Part shown: positions 51,397-60,682 of the stretch, in pieces
Numbering within the stretch: the stretch's first letter is position 1
Layout: the number at the start of each line of letters is the position of its first letter
Source of the DNA: Monosporascus cannonballus
Taxonomy: Eukaryota > Ascomycota > Sordariomycetes > Xylariales
Reading direction: 5' to 3'
Assembly: GCA_004154925.1 (NCBI GenBank)
Contig: QJNS01000067.1
Coordinates: 124,001-188,000 of the forward strand
Length of the DNA: 64,000 nucleotides
Program-made: the position numbers and the translations under genes
The notes under the pieces: model-generated
What the model was told of the DNA's origin: nothing
Seen by the model: the letters and a program-made list of their open reading frames with translations, nothing else
Database searches by the model: none

Positions 51397-52641
51397 CTTG
51401 AAGTCCAGTAGCTGTGAGGTACCAGGCACAAACGATGTTACATGTGTATGTTGGTTGCCCAGGCTACGCTGGATCCAGCCCAGCGGCTTACCAACAGTTG
51501 TAGCAACAAGCATTCAATCTCGGAAGTCTTTCTAAATTAGCTCTAGCCAATGCATCCTCCTTCGTTTCTCTATGCTTTCAGCATAATCATGGTGATAATC
51601 CAGATTACGAGATTTTTCTTAATGTCGTTTCTATACGTAAGATGCATTTCGTAGGTTTCATTTTAATCAAAATTGGCACTGGCGGCTTTCGGGTCCCGAG
51701 GCTTAAGTCTTTATGTTTTCTACTATGTAATTCGGTAATTACCAAGACTTAGCTAGTATAATTTAAGATAGACCCTTACCGCGACAGGTCTACCAGCCTT
51801 CGGCCCATTTTACTCATAATTTTCTAGCTTAACTACTTAAGACATTTTAAGTAATTATAAGTAATTCCCCAATAGGCCGTCACAGGCTTTGGTTAGGGGG
51901 ATGTTTCAATTGGATATCGCGCCGGATGCGTATGCGAATGCTGATGTAAGCCCTTGAAGTGGCTAAATGTTTTGGCACGTGGCCAAAAATCACGGTTATT
52001 ACCTTGTCAGAGTTATGGAGTGTGGCGGTATCGTGCCGCTCTGTTAGCGCTAGTTCGGAAACCATAAAGAGGGGTACCACCAACCCACAAAGGACCCCTG
52101 AAGACAAATCGCGTGCCGAGAGAAAAGTCTCGCGCGTCGCATTAGCTCAAGTTTATGCTGGGGTTCCTGCAGTATAGGGCTGACAGGGGTTGGTCAACAT
52201 GGATATGCGAAAGCAACTCGGATCAGACGTCTCGGGCCGGCGGACGAACGCGCTATTCCACCCCTCACTTAGCCTACTATCGCCTACGCCTTTGCCATAA
52301 GGTTTTCAGACCTCGCATTCGCACAGCATAGACCGAGAGCCGGCGCCCGTTAAAGCCTGAAAGATTCTCAGCCTCGAGCCGGGGCTCATATTGCTTTTCT
52401 TGGGCAGTAAGCAGCATTGCTTTAAATCGTTTTTCCTTTTTCCTTCCGACACGTCCATCTAGACGACATGGCAGAGCCCACCAACGGAACACCTGAGGAT
52501 CCCCCTGCTTAGATTTCGCTCCCCGCTAAACAGTACCTAATCGTAAGGCCGCTCCAGCAGCGTTTATTTCTGCAACGTCGCATGGCAGTCACCGGGCATT
52601 ACATACGCTAACGAGTTAACCTGCCTCCACTACAGCAGAAC
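51397..52641. other. Intergenic, no gene recognised
   Basis: Mixed composition. Several overlapping short open stretches on both strands (for example 51959-52177 plus, 52492-52277 minus) lack recognisable motifs, and none extends past about 75 codons. Likely upstream region of the LysM pseudogene and decayed sequence. Confidence 0.5.
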
Positions 52642-52643
52642 TA

Positions 52644-52724
52644 GGCAGATTGTGATCAAATAATTAACACACATTTAGTCAGTAGGTGCTAAACGGTGTG
52701 CCAATTATTTTGATTAGGACCTGT
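52644..52724. mobile_element. Short pogo/Tc1-type MITE (81 bp)
   Basis: Imperfect palindrome with arms containing TGATCAAATAATTAACACAC and GTGTGCCAATTATTTTGATT, flanked by TA on both sides (52642-52643, 52725-52726). Clearly related to the element at 57465-57541. Confidence 0.7.
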
Positions 52725-52769
52725 TAGGATCCCCCTTCGCCCTTATTACCGGATAACCAGCGCAGGGCC

Positions 52770-53142
52770 TTGATCCGCGCCTTCCTGGCCCTAACCGCGG
52801 TGCCTGCCGAGTTGTGCGCGGCGGCCAATGGCGGGTGCATCTCGCGCGTGCCAACCGGGGCCGAGGTCCAGTCCATTCTAGCGTCATGGCGGTCGTTACG
52901 CTTGCACAGGGCTGCGGTGTACATCTGGGAGGTTACACCGAATCCGCTTATCATCGCGAGGACGTATTATAGCGGCAAGGAGGAGGCGGTAGACCTACCT
53001 GATCATCGCGAACCGCGACTCGTTCGGAAGCGAGGGCGAAAACGGGACAAACCGCTTCCGACTCCTTATGCTAGACGGACACGGGAACGTCGTGAAGGAG
53101 TCCGACGTCCGGCCCGATAAGATACCCTTACTGTCCAATTAA
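52770..53142 (+). pseudogene. Decayed coding patch, unidentified
   Basis: GC-rich island. An open plus-strand frame from 52770 carries ALTAVPAELCAAANGG and continues to about 52990. A second plus frame from 52993 to the TAA at 53140 reads TYLIIANRDSFGSEG, TNRFRLLMLDGHGNVVKESD and RPDKIPLLSN, which looks like a genuine protein C-terminus. The two frames would join with one frameshift near 52985. I do not recognise the family. Confidence 0.4.
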
Positions 53143-53805
53143 CTTGTTATACACGAAAGGCTCGTTGCTGGAGGGCGGGAACCCTTGGGCCTAGATAACA
53201 AACGCGATCGCGACATTGGCTTAGCACTTATTGCTAGGATCAGAAATTATCATGTATACATTAGTTAATAAGCTTTAAAGCGCTGGGCCTTTTAATTTTA
53301 ATTTTATTGATTTTATTATTATATTTTTTTCATAACTTTTTGGGGCGAAATCTACCTAAAGCTTTAACAGAAGTTAATTGCCATTTTGGGTATTTACCAT
53401 GCATAATGCTTAACCTATTTGCTGAAATTGTTACGGGCTGCTTCAGTTTCGATTTCCTGCACGCTTCAGGGTGATTTCGGTTGCTGCTAAAGTCCAGCTA
53501 TAACTCCACATTCGTCTTTCAGGGTATAATAAGTTGGGCCTTAAAATGTGAAATAGAATATGATTAACGCTTTTTCTGCATTAGCATAACGCCAGGGTAA
53601 TATTTAGCCGAAAATTGATCCCGGTATATGCGGGGTGCTCAAAATACCTCAGGGTTTAAACTGAAACCTAGATACTGATAAACGAAAGATTATTTTCCCG
53701 AATCGGCCCGGGAACCGAAGGGATATAGTAACGTTATTATACCTATGCTGCCTATTTGCAAGATAGCTTAAGCAGTTAGTTTAAAGTAAAAATGATGCAT
53801 AATGC
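53143..53805. other. Intergenic, no gene seen
   Basis: Moderately AT-rich sequence without open frames of useful length or recognisable repeats. Confidence 0.5.
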
Positions 53806-54091
53806 TACATACGCGACCCCCCCTGGACTATACAGTAAGCAATACTCGGCAAACGGGCAAGATTATAAACAGGCTTAACGAGGTGGTTCCGAACATTAAG
53901 TCGAGCACCCAATCTTTGGCTATCGAGGCGGGTGGGCCGGCGACACCCGTCGACCCTCCCCTGATATATCCGCGGAACACAGCGCATTCTTCGATACAGC
54001 CTATGCCGCTGTCCCGGCTGTGAGCCGCCAGAGCCGCGAAGTGACAACCGAAAAAGGGCCAGTCGTCGCGGGCGTCACATACGTCCAGTAA
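53806..54091 (+). pseudogene. Decayed coding patch, unidentified
   Basis: In one plus-strand frame the sequence reads YSANGQDYKQA, RGGSEH, VEHPIFGYRGGWAGDTRR and ISAEHSAFFDTAYAAVPAVS, then EKGPVVAGVTYVQ. The two or three stops are TAA/TAG at Gln-like positions. Two other frames are also open here (53802-54023 plus, 54106-53828 minus) and could be the real one. No family assigned. Confidence 0.35.
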
Positions 54092-54640
54092 CCGGCCGGC
54101 TACCACGTTAATTTCGCTTCTCCTTTTTTATCAACTTAAAAGGCACCCTGTTGCACTCGCAAATGCTGACACATATCACTTTATACATTTCTTTTCAGCC
54201 TTAAAAGATTATCGCCAAAGTTTAAAAGAGCGTCGAGCGTAATAATAATGTTAAGTATTTTAGGTTACGGGCAATAATGAAGAAAATTGGGTTAATAAAG
54301 GTGGATAAGGCGAATATAAATATACAGATTTATGCAGGAATCATAAAACCGTAATCGCTCCAATCATTGCCCAGCCAAGACCTCCGCCACAGTTGTTAAC
54401 TACCACTTTAGGATGCTCTGATAGATCTCATATATTTACACCTACTTCGTTATCCCTTACGAGACCTGTATCCGTGCGATAATCCACCCAATAAACCTTC
54501 AACACTGCACATAACACGGTGCTCAATCACTACAACAGCCGATTCAATAGCAAGAAATTACTGCACCTACCAGAATCACTTAGTTATAATAACAATGGAT
54601 CTGAAAAGGTTCCTATGGCACAGGCTTCCATGCAACGTAA
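54092..54640. other. Intergenic, no gene seen
   Basis: AT-rich spacer. A start or an upstream exon of the gene at 54641 may lie here, but no convincing splice pair was found. Confidence 0.45.
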
Positions 54641-55309
54641 CATTCCCTCCCGGTACCGACTTCGACTCCCTTCCGACCGTGGGGCGTTACCATCTACCGC
54701 ACGGCGTACGACACCCTGGATTCCGACGGAAATTGGCAGGCGCTTCTGGCCAACATCCAGAAGCACCTGTGCGAGGAGCTCCTGGCGCGGGGCGACCCGG
54801 ACAAAAAGGGGCAGGACAACGAGACGGTCCACGCCGCCCAGAAGTTGCTGTCCCTGTTCCGGCTGGACGCGCGGTCCGACGCCCAGGCTCTGGCAGGGGC
54901 CTCCATGGACCAGCTGCGCGAGATCTACAACGCCGGCGCCGCCGGGGGGGAGCCAATGAACGCCCGTGTGGAACTGAGCCAGTGTCGGGTGTTCCTGGTC
55001 GCCGACGATGGGGTGCTGGCCAGTGTCGCGCGACGGGCGCAACAGGGGGGCGGCGACGGGGAAATAAAGGAGGAAATATTCGTCAAGTGCGTTGCCGTCG
55101 ACTACCGGCCCGAGGACCACGGTCCTCCCCCCGGCAAGCGCAGCAGGGTCCCGCAAACCTACTTCGGCTGGATGAAGCTGGCGACGCGTTGCCTCTTGAG
55201 GTTCTGGTATCGCCTAGAGTACGGCGGACACTTGGACATTATCGCGCCGAAGGCACACAACCCTACGATTGCGAAGGAAATCGGGACCGGGGGTGACTAT
55301 AGCTGGTAA
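54641..55309 (+). CDS. Fungal orphan protein with WGVTIYRTAY start, start codon not found
   Basis: Open plus-strand frame of 223 codons between a TAA at 54638 and the stop at 55307-55309. GC-rich with normal coding composition. It reads PFRPWGVTIYRTAYDTLDSD near the start, then a helical segment (LLANIQKHLCEELLARGD), LFRLDARSDAQAL, a central REIYNAG, CRVFLVADDGVLASV and a C-terminal WMKLATRCLLRFWYRLE. A start of the type WGxxIYRTxY followed by FRLDxRSD resembles a widespread uncharacterised fungal family as I remember it; function unknown. The first in-frame ATG is only at 54845, after the conserved start, so either an upstream exon is unseen or the 5' end is lost. The open stretches at 54595-55296, 54519-54959 and 55156-54584 are shadows. 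Confidence 0.6.
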   Translation, partial: HSLPVPTSTPFRPWGVTIYRTAYDTLDSDGNWQALLANIQKHLCEELLARGDPDKKGQDNETVHAAQKLLSLFRLDARSDAQALAGASMDQLREIYNAGAAGGEPMNARVELSQCRVFLVADDGVLASVARRAQQGGGDGEIKEEIFVKCVAVDYRPEDHGPPPGKRSRVPQTYFGWMKLATRCLLRFWYRLEYGGHLDIIAPKAHNPTIAKEIGTGGDYSW

Positions 55310-55423
55310 TAAACTAAATCATATGGACCGTCGACGTGGGAAGCAATAATAAGTAAAAAGACATGAATTTACTTATGGCGTATTTAACTTGTGTAAATGT
55401 GCAAAATGTATATAATTAAATTA

Positions 55424-56800
55424 CTATGGGAATAAGAAGGTTAAGGCATTATCGGCAACGATGGTGGTGCTCATAATATCTGCCCCTAATACGGTACTGG
55501 TTACCGGTATTGTGATATTCCAATTATACGTCGGAACGACACATAATGCGGTGCCGGGATTAAGAGATAGCGTGCAGGAGGTATCGGGCTGGAGCGAAGG
55601 ATTGACAGCGTGGAACAGGCTGGTCGTGATGCCGTTTTGCACGCAGATAGTGGAGCACGTGTCCTCGCCAACGACCTGGTGCCACCGACCGCAATTGAGA
55701 GTGGTGCCCTCGGCCACGGGGACGCCCTCGGGCGGCGCCATGGCATTGTGGGTGTAGCCGTCGTTAGTTCCCGGGGTGGCCGTAGGTACGGGGGCCGGCA
55801 CGGTGCCGGAGAAGGTGCCGCCCTGGGGCGACACGCAGATGATCTTGCCGTAAAAGTCGGTGGCGGTGTGCAGGTTGGTGCAGAGGGCGTCAAGCCACGA
55901 GTTGTAGTCCCGAACACTGCCAAAGTCCAGACCCAGTGCCGCCTCGATACCCACGTACGTATCCGAGGGGCGCAGGTAGTACGTCTGGCATGTCATGGGC
56001 AAACAAAGACGGACGCCCGGCTCCGCCTCCCCGCAATCGGGCAGAATAACCTGGTTCCCCATGTACAGAGCCGCGGCCGACACGCTGGTCGTGTTGGCGA
56101 TGGACTCGCACGTGTCGCCCTCCCCCGTCGTGTAATATTTGCCGGTTACGCAGTAAGGCGCCAGCACGGGCTGCGTTATTTCGAGGGGCTCCGGGATTTT
56201 GGTGGGGCCGCTGCCCCCGCATTTTGCGTAGACGTACTCGAGCTGCTCCTTCCAGAACTCGTTGTAGGTCGAGTGCTGCGAAGATTGCATCAGGGCTAGC
56301 CGGCGGACGTGGCAGGTGTGGCAGAGCTCCTCGCGCGGCATCTCGGAAATGTCCGATACGGCGGTGAAGTTGTGCATGAAGTCGTTGCAATATTGCTTCG
56401 TCCTGGGGTCCTTGACGCAGGTCTCTTTCCACCCCGCCTATATGTAGCCGCCGTACTTGGTGGGGATGCCGTTGTTGACCGTTTTGCCGGCGCAGGAGGT
56501 CGTGACCGAGTTGAACCAGCTCCGCAGCGACCGTGAGCAGTCGGTAGCGCAGATCTCGTCGGTCAAGGTGACGTTCTGCAGGGACTGGCGATAGCGAAGC
56601 TCCGTGAAGGTCTGCATATAGCTGTGGCAGTCAATTTTGGCCGTCAGAGCGTTAATACAGGCTTTGCCGAGAGCGATATCGAGGCTTTTGGGTATGTACA
56701 GCTGGATACCCTTATCCTCTTGGGCGCGAACGAGATGACCTGGGCTACCGCCCGCAGCTAGGATGAGGGAGATGGCGAACAACAGAAAGGAGCGTGACAT
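55424..56800 (-). pseudogene. LysM-domain secreted protein gene with one internal stop
   Basis: Single minus-strand frame from ATG at 56800 to the TAG at 55426-55424, 458 codons, interrupted only by a TAG at 56440-56438 (residue 121). Signal peptide at residues 1-26 (MSRSFLLFAISLILAAGG). The N-terminal half is Cys-rich without a known domain. LysM-type repeats follow: about residues 215-265 (YYTTGEGDTCESIANTTSVS), a diverged one at about 270-330 (TYYLRPSDTYVGI) and a third at about 375-430 (HQVVGEDTCSTICVQNGI, AVNPSL). A P/T-rich linker precedes the last. Family proteins are secreted chitin binders. The stop lies between GGYI and AGW, where Trp would fit (TGG to TAG), so a single G-to-A change may have killed the gene; sequencing error or readthrough is also possible. 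Divergent from the chitinase at 58175. Confidence 0.8.
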
Positions 56801-56859
56801 AATGATGTTTGGGTCACCGTTGGTGAGCCGGAGATAGCAGGGCCTCCCCTTTGGTGGTG

Positions 56860-56865
56860 TTTATA
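56860..56865 (-). promoter_or_regulatory. TATA box of the LysM gene
   Basis: TATAAA on the minus strand, 60 bases upstream of the ATG at 56800, followed by a GC-rich leader. The spacing fits a fungal core promoter. Confidence 0.5.
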
Positions 56866-58174
56866 CTGAGTGACTGATTCGAGACTGACTTGGATAGCGG
56901 CATCACTTGTTCGCCCTGTCTGCTACCACTAAGTAAACGGGCAGAACGGGAACGTATCGGTTATCGGATGTCTCATTTCATTGCTCAGTGGTCCAGAACT
57001 TCAAGTGACCCCAATATTGCATTTTCAGATGTCGTTATACTTGCCAGTTACTTCCGCAAAATTGCGATAAAGTACGCTCAAAATACGTTCAAAATATGCT
57101 GTTGATAAGCTGCATTATTTCCATTATGCTATTGTACCCATGCCCAAGCTTGGCGTCAGGTTATTCCACATATCCTTAAATGGATATGCGCCTGGAGCCT
57201 GCTGCGATTATCGTCTCGTACTTGAAACGGATTTATATGCGATTCCTGCGTATGGAGGTTTGTAATTTGTTTACCGGAAAATAACGTCAAGGGGCCGGAC
57301 CCTACATTTACCTATACGGGTCATGCGTAAGGGGCGGGTCGGTTTTCCTAATACGGTAAAATCTAGAAATCGTGGTACCCAAGCGGCCTTGGTTACGGCC
57401 CTTGCTTGTTGCACCGAGTTATCTGTTATATAAAATTAAATAAAAAACGTATTAAAACTATCTACCCAGACGGTGATCAAATAATTGACCCACTTTGGTT
57501 GGTCCTAGGAAAATGGGTTAATTATTTTGATCACAGCCTGTTACCCAAATATCATTATTTGTCTGCCAGGGTGGGGGCGAGGTACAGCAGTAAAGCGGCG
57601 AGTGCAAAATTGATCAATGTACCGAAAATTGGAAAGGCTTAGTACCTAAAACTAGTCAAAAACGCGGTTGTTAACGGACAATAACGACAAAAAGCTAGTT
57701 GCAATAACTGCTTCAACCGCGTTGCAGCCGCGTTCCTTCCACGTATCGAGCACAAAATGGACCTTTTTCCATATAAGATTAGCGCTGTCAGTGCTTCCGC
57801 TTACTGCTGTGCCTTGCCCGCACCCGGGCAGATACAGGAGCTCCATACTCCCTAGTCCATTGCAGCGCTTGGCCCCTGCCGCTATAGGGTCAGGGGTTAA
57901 GTGGGACGGCGTTCTATGGGCCATCGAGGCTTGGACTCTAGACCATCCCGATGGCATGGTTCGAGGCGTTACGGAAGTGCTTGGCTTGCCGGCCCAATAT
58001 TTCTCATTTATCGGGGGGGGGTTGGTGTGTGTGTTGAAGGAAGGGGGGCCGGAATTACTGTTCGAGGATGATTTATGTCGAGCTGGCCTCAGCATTATCC
58101 CTTTGCTTTCTGTTATTCTCACTGTTCAGCGACCTTCCTGGCCGGAGTAGGCCAACGGATGAGAAAAGCACACG
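56866..58174. other. Divergent intergenic region between LysM and chitinase genes
   Basis: About 1.3 kb. It contains a short pogo-type MITE (57465-57541). Two long overlapping open frames (57668-58150 plus, 58122-57652 minus) show no recognised motifs and contain a run of nine or ten G; I treat neither as proven. Probably the shared promoter region. Confidence 0.45.
57465..57541. mobile_element. Short pogo/Tc1-type MITE (77 bp)
   Basis: Palindrome with arms GGTGATCAAATAATTGACCCA and TGGGTTAATTATTTTGATCA, ends near CAGACGG / CAGCCTG, TA on both sides (57463-57464, 57542-57543). Second copy of the type at 52644-52724. Confidence 0.75.
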
Positions 58175-58304
58175 ATGTTTCTTAGTTTTCTTGTGCAGTG
58201 GCTCTCGCTCCTGAGCTTCGTGGCAGCCCAGACCTGCAGCCCGTCCAGCCCCTGTAAGGAAGGATGCTGCAACGAATGGGGTAACTGTGGCTTTGGCCCT
58301 GACT

Positions 58305-58358
58305 GTGAGTTATTGCCCTTCCTCCTGCTGGCATGACTGACAAGATTACGCTGTACAG
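58305..58358 (+). other. Chitinase intron 1 (54 bp)
   Basis: Donor GTGAGT, acceptor ACAG, splits an Asp-Phe junction in phase 1 and keeps the CBM18 Cys spacing. Confidence 0.8.
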
Positions 58359-58489
58359 TTTGCGGGAAGGATACCTGCATCTCCGACTGTGGCAGGAAGT
58401 CGGAGTGCAATCCTGGGTACGGCGCCGAGTGGGCACAGAATGACAAATGCCCCCTTAATGTCTGCTGCTCTAGGCATGGCTACTGTGGT

Positions 58490-58564
58490 GTAAGTCCTCT
58501 AGTCCCGGTTTTCTACTCCCCTACTCTGCCGGGACGCTGGTCTCATTCTTATTCTACTCGATAG
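58490..58564 (+). other. Chitinase intron 2 (75 bp)
   Basis: Donor GTAAGT after a CBM18 HGYCG motif, acceptor ATAG before TTELFCG; phase 0. Confidence 0.8.
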
Positions 58565-58736
58565 ACAACTGAACTTTTCTGTGGTAACAAAATCGTATTA
58601 CACAAGACATGCTCTGAAACCAGCGGCAATAGACGGGTGATCGGGTATTTTGAGAGCTGGGCCCAGAACCGGCCCTGCAACGTCTTCTGGCCGGAAGATA
58701 TCCCTGTCGGGCTCTACACCCAGCCTGGCTGTGTCG

Positions 58737-59099
58737 TAACAATAACCCAATTATTTGGTACGATTAAAAACGGTTAAAAAGAATAAGGGCATTTTAAGTT
58801 ACGTAATTTTAAGGATCGCTAGCGAATCCAGCAAGTCCTGGATCGTAAGGATCGCTGGCGAATCCAGCGAATCCCAGGATTAATCAGAAATATGGTTAAA
58901 TATAATATGTTCGACATTTCCATAATTTAAATAGTACCAGTTTGCAATACATATTAATATTGATTGCTTGTTATAATTTCGCCCTTGGTATTACGAAACG
59001 CAACTAGTTATTTTATTGTTCCGATTTTTACGATATTCCTGCTAGTATAAACCCGTACGACTTAGGTTTAATAGTTGGTTAAACCGCCTAGCCGTCATA
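58737..59099 (+). repeat. Solo LTR of the B/C family (363 bp)
   Basis: U5 half matches B1-B3 and C (CCCGTACGACTTAGGTTTAA, AGTTGGTTAAACCG), ending GCCGTCATA. Its U3 half is a fourth type with two copies of a roughly 35-bp GGATCGCTAGCGAATCC unit at about 58812-58880. Flanks TGTCG (58732-58736) and TGACG (59100-59104) agree at 4 of 5 bases, a possible eroded TSD. It terminates the chitinase reading frame. Confidence 0.8.
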
Positions 59100-59194
59100 T
59101 GACGGTTTTGAATGCGTTAGCTCACTGATGAACTCTGCACTTGCGCATTTTCAAGAGTGCCGTTCTTTCCAATTCTAGACTGCACCCGTGATGG

Positions 59195-59350
59195 ATGTAC
59201 GTATATATGCCCCATTCGATACTTATCCTGCCTGACTTTAAGACGGGTGCATCGCTGGAATCCGGAGTGCAGGCCTCGCCCGAGCTTGCCCTCGAGAAGA
59301 TAGAAGTCGACGGCGTGGCTTGTTCCTCGGGTTGTGGCACCTGCTGTTGA
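59195..59350 (+). CDS. Short ORF with Cys-rich C terminus
   Basis: 51 codons from ATG at 59195 (second ATG at 59207) to TGA at 59348. It reads MPHSILILPDFKTGASLESG, then ELALEKIEVDGVACSSGCG and two final Cys. The acidic stretch followed by a compact Cys/Ser/Gly tail is unusual. It could be the C-terminal exon of a lost gene, a small peptide gene, or chance; the overlapping minus-strand open stretch 59358-59122 has no motif. No family recognised. Confidence 0.35.
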   Translation: MYVYMPHSILILPDFKTGASLESGVQASPELALEKIEVDGVACSSGCGTCC

Positions 59351-59830
59351 TGTGTCACAGAAGAAATTCAGGCTATATTGACAGCTCTGACACTAAGGAG
59401 GGAGGATCTTCCCAAGTCACTAAACCTGATTGAAGCCCTTTTATAGCCCCTGGTGGAGCTCACCAGGAGTGTCTGATTGGAGCCTTTCAGACCCCCATTT
59501 TTCCCATGACATGATGGAAATAGAGGGGTATGCGTCATGGAGATATTTGACGGCATGGAGCAGTTGAAGGCACTCCGGCCTGGTGTCCCTAAGCTGTGAG
59601 TGTCGGCCATTCCATTAGCAAGGGTTAACCTGTGGTATTGGCAACCAAGCTATCAACCTCTATTAAAGACTATCCCATCATAAAGAAAGTGCAACATTCC
59701 ATTAAGATATCTCCTCGAGGCTCACGCAAATACGCAGAATCCTTGCCGCCTATTGTATAGGAGAGGCAGCGACTGAGGATTCACACCAGAAGCGCGAAAC
59801 CGAACCACGGGTTAAATAGCGGGGACTCAA
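59351..59830. other. Intergenic, no gene recognised
   Basis: Normal composition. A minus-strand open stretch at 59610-59368 has no recognised motif. Several near-open plus frames suggest decayed coding sequence. Confidence 0.4.
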
Positions 59831-59835
59831 GTACT

Positions 59836-60104
59836 CAGGGTTGCCATTATTTAGCTGAGTTCATTGCGGACTGTGTGAGGGCGACTTTCAGAGAACGTTG
59901 TATCTTTCGGACGGCAAATGTGTATGTCGGCCTCGGTCCGGACTCGATTCAATCAGGAGATTCGGCGGTCATCCTCCCGGGTGTGGATACTCCCTGGGTC
60001 GCTCGGACGTCTGGATTGGGCTCATTTACACTCATTGATGAGGTATATGTCCCTGGCGTTATCTAGGGCGAGCTATTCAACGGGATTGATACGTAGGCAT
60101 CGAA
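59836..60104 (+). pseudogene. HET-type protein C-terminal fragment
   Basis: Plus-strand frame reads EFIADCVRATFRERCIFRT, VYVGLGPDSIQSGDSAVILPG, TPWVARTS and LIDEVYVPGVI, then a TAG (60064) and GELFNGIDT to a second TAG. This follows the conserved C-terminal pattern of many fungal heterokaryon-incompatibility (HET) proteins (RRFFxTxxGxxGLGPxxxxxGDxVxxLxGxxxPFVLR...GECYVHGxMxGE). The HET domain itself and any start codon are absent, so this is a leftover. Confidence 0.6.
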
Positions 60105-60350
60105 GTGGGTGGAGTTCTGTTACTGGATTATGAGAAATGTTCGGGGCCCGGAACTTTGTTAGTTCAAGTGTTTTATGGTTATATATGTATTCCTACATCC
60201 GCTGAGCTTTTTGAAGGGCCGGAAGGTTATATTACGGTCGGTGAGAAACCTTGACGAAAGGGAAGTGGAACAGGAACAGAGGTCTAACGGGAAACGATGA
60301 GGTGGCTTATCGAAAACAAAGAATATTTTCGGTGAAATTCAATTCATGAG

Positions 60351-60650
60351 CTATATTATCGGGCTACTCGGAACCTGTCGTAACGGCACTGTCGGGACAT
60401 CGGCGTCTGCAAGTGTCCCACTGTAGACAAGCCGCAAATTTCGTAACGGATTATAGGCGGCACGACAGGCAGCCTCATGCTCTCTCACAATGGGCTGTAG
60501 CGCAGTCACAAGCAGACTTGCGTAACCAGCATCTCTTCGTGCGGCTGGAGCTTCGGAATTGACGAGACTGCCGAAAATATTGCGAATAGACTGTAGCCCT
60601 GTGTCCGCCTCATTGCAGTGGGATTCTGTCAGACCCAGCTGAAGTCGATC
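60351..60650 (-). pseudogene. Unidentified minus-strand reading frame fragment
   Basis: About 100 codons open on the minus strand, ending at a TAG at 60353-60351. It reads QLGLTESHCNEADTGLQSIR, then FGSLVNSEAPAARRDAGYAS, LVTALQPIVREHEAACRAAY and NLRLVYSGTLADADVP. Amphipathic helical composition suggests genuine coding sequence. No Met; its upstream end coincides with a hairpin that introduces a stop. Family unknown. Confidence 0.4.
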
Positions 60651-60682
60651 AAACAGCTAAGCCCTGGCTTAGTTTGATCACC
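60647..60682. repeat. Short hairpin, probable MITE relic
   Basis: GATCAAAC...CTAAGCC pairs with GGCTTAG...TTTGATC around a very short loop. The GATCAAA arm end resembles the two pogo-type MITEs. It interrupts the minus-strand frame. Confidence 0.5.

Larger units (their letters stand above)
58175..58736 (+). pseudogene. Class V chitinase (CBM18-CBM18-GH18), truncated by LTR
   Basis: ATG at 58175 (MFLSFLVQWLSLLSFVAAQ, signal peptide). Two GT-AG introns at 58305-58358 and 58490-58564 restore one frame. Exons 1-2 encode a hevein-type chitin-binding domain (SPCKEGCCNEWGNCGFGPDF), a Cys-rich spacer (FCGKDTCISDCGRK) and a second one (CPLNVCCSRHGYCG, then ELFCGNK). Exon 3 begins the GH18 barrel (RRVIGYFESWAQNRPCNVF, EDIPVGLYT). 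After residue 139 homology is lost and an LTR starts at 58737; the DxxDxDxE catalytic motif is not present anywhere downstream. Architecture is that of the class V chitinases related to killer-toxin-like chitinases, which often neighbour LysM genes. No chitinase activity is possible from this copy. Confidence 0.85.

Noticed and set aside
54584..55156. 190-codon minus-strand ORF and other frames over the orphan gene
   Set aside because: GC-rich coding DNA produces long shadow frames; the plus frame 54641-55309 has the better protein-like composition.
55610..56299. 229-codon plus-strand ORF antisense to the LysM gene
   Set aside because: The minus strand has a signal peptide and LysM motifs; the plus frame is a shadow.
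57652..58150. Two long overlapping open frames on opposite strands (160 and 156 codons)
   Set aside because: Neither has a recognisable domain, a signal peptide or introns, and both cross a poly-G run; they may be decayed or chance frames in the promoter region.
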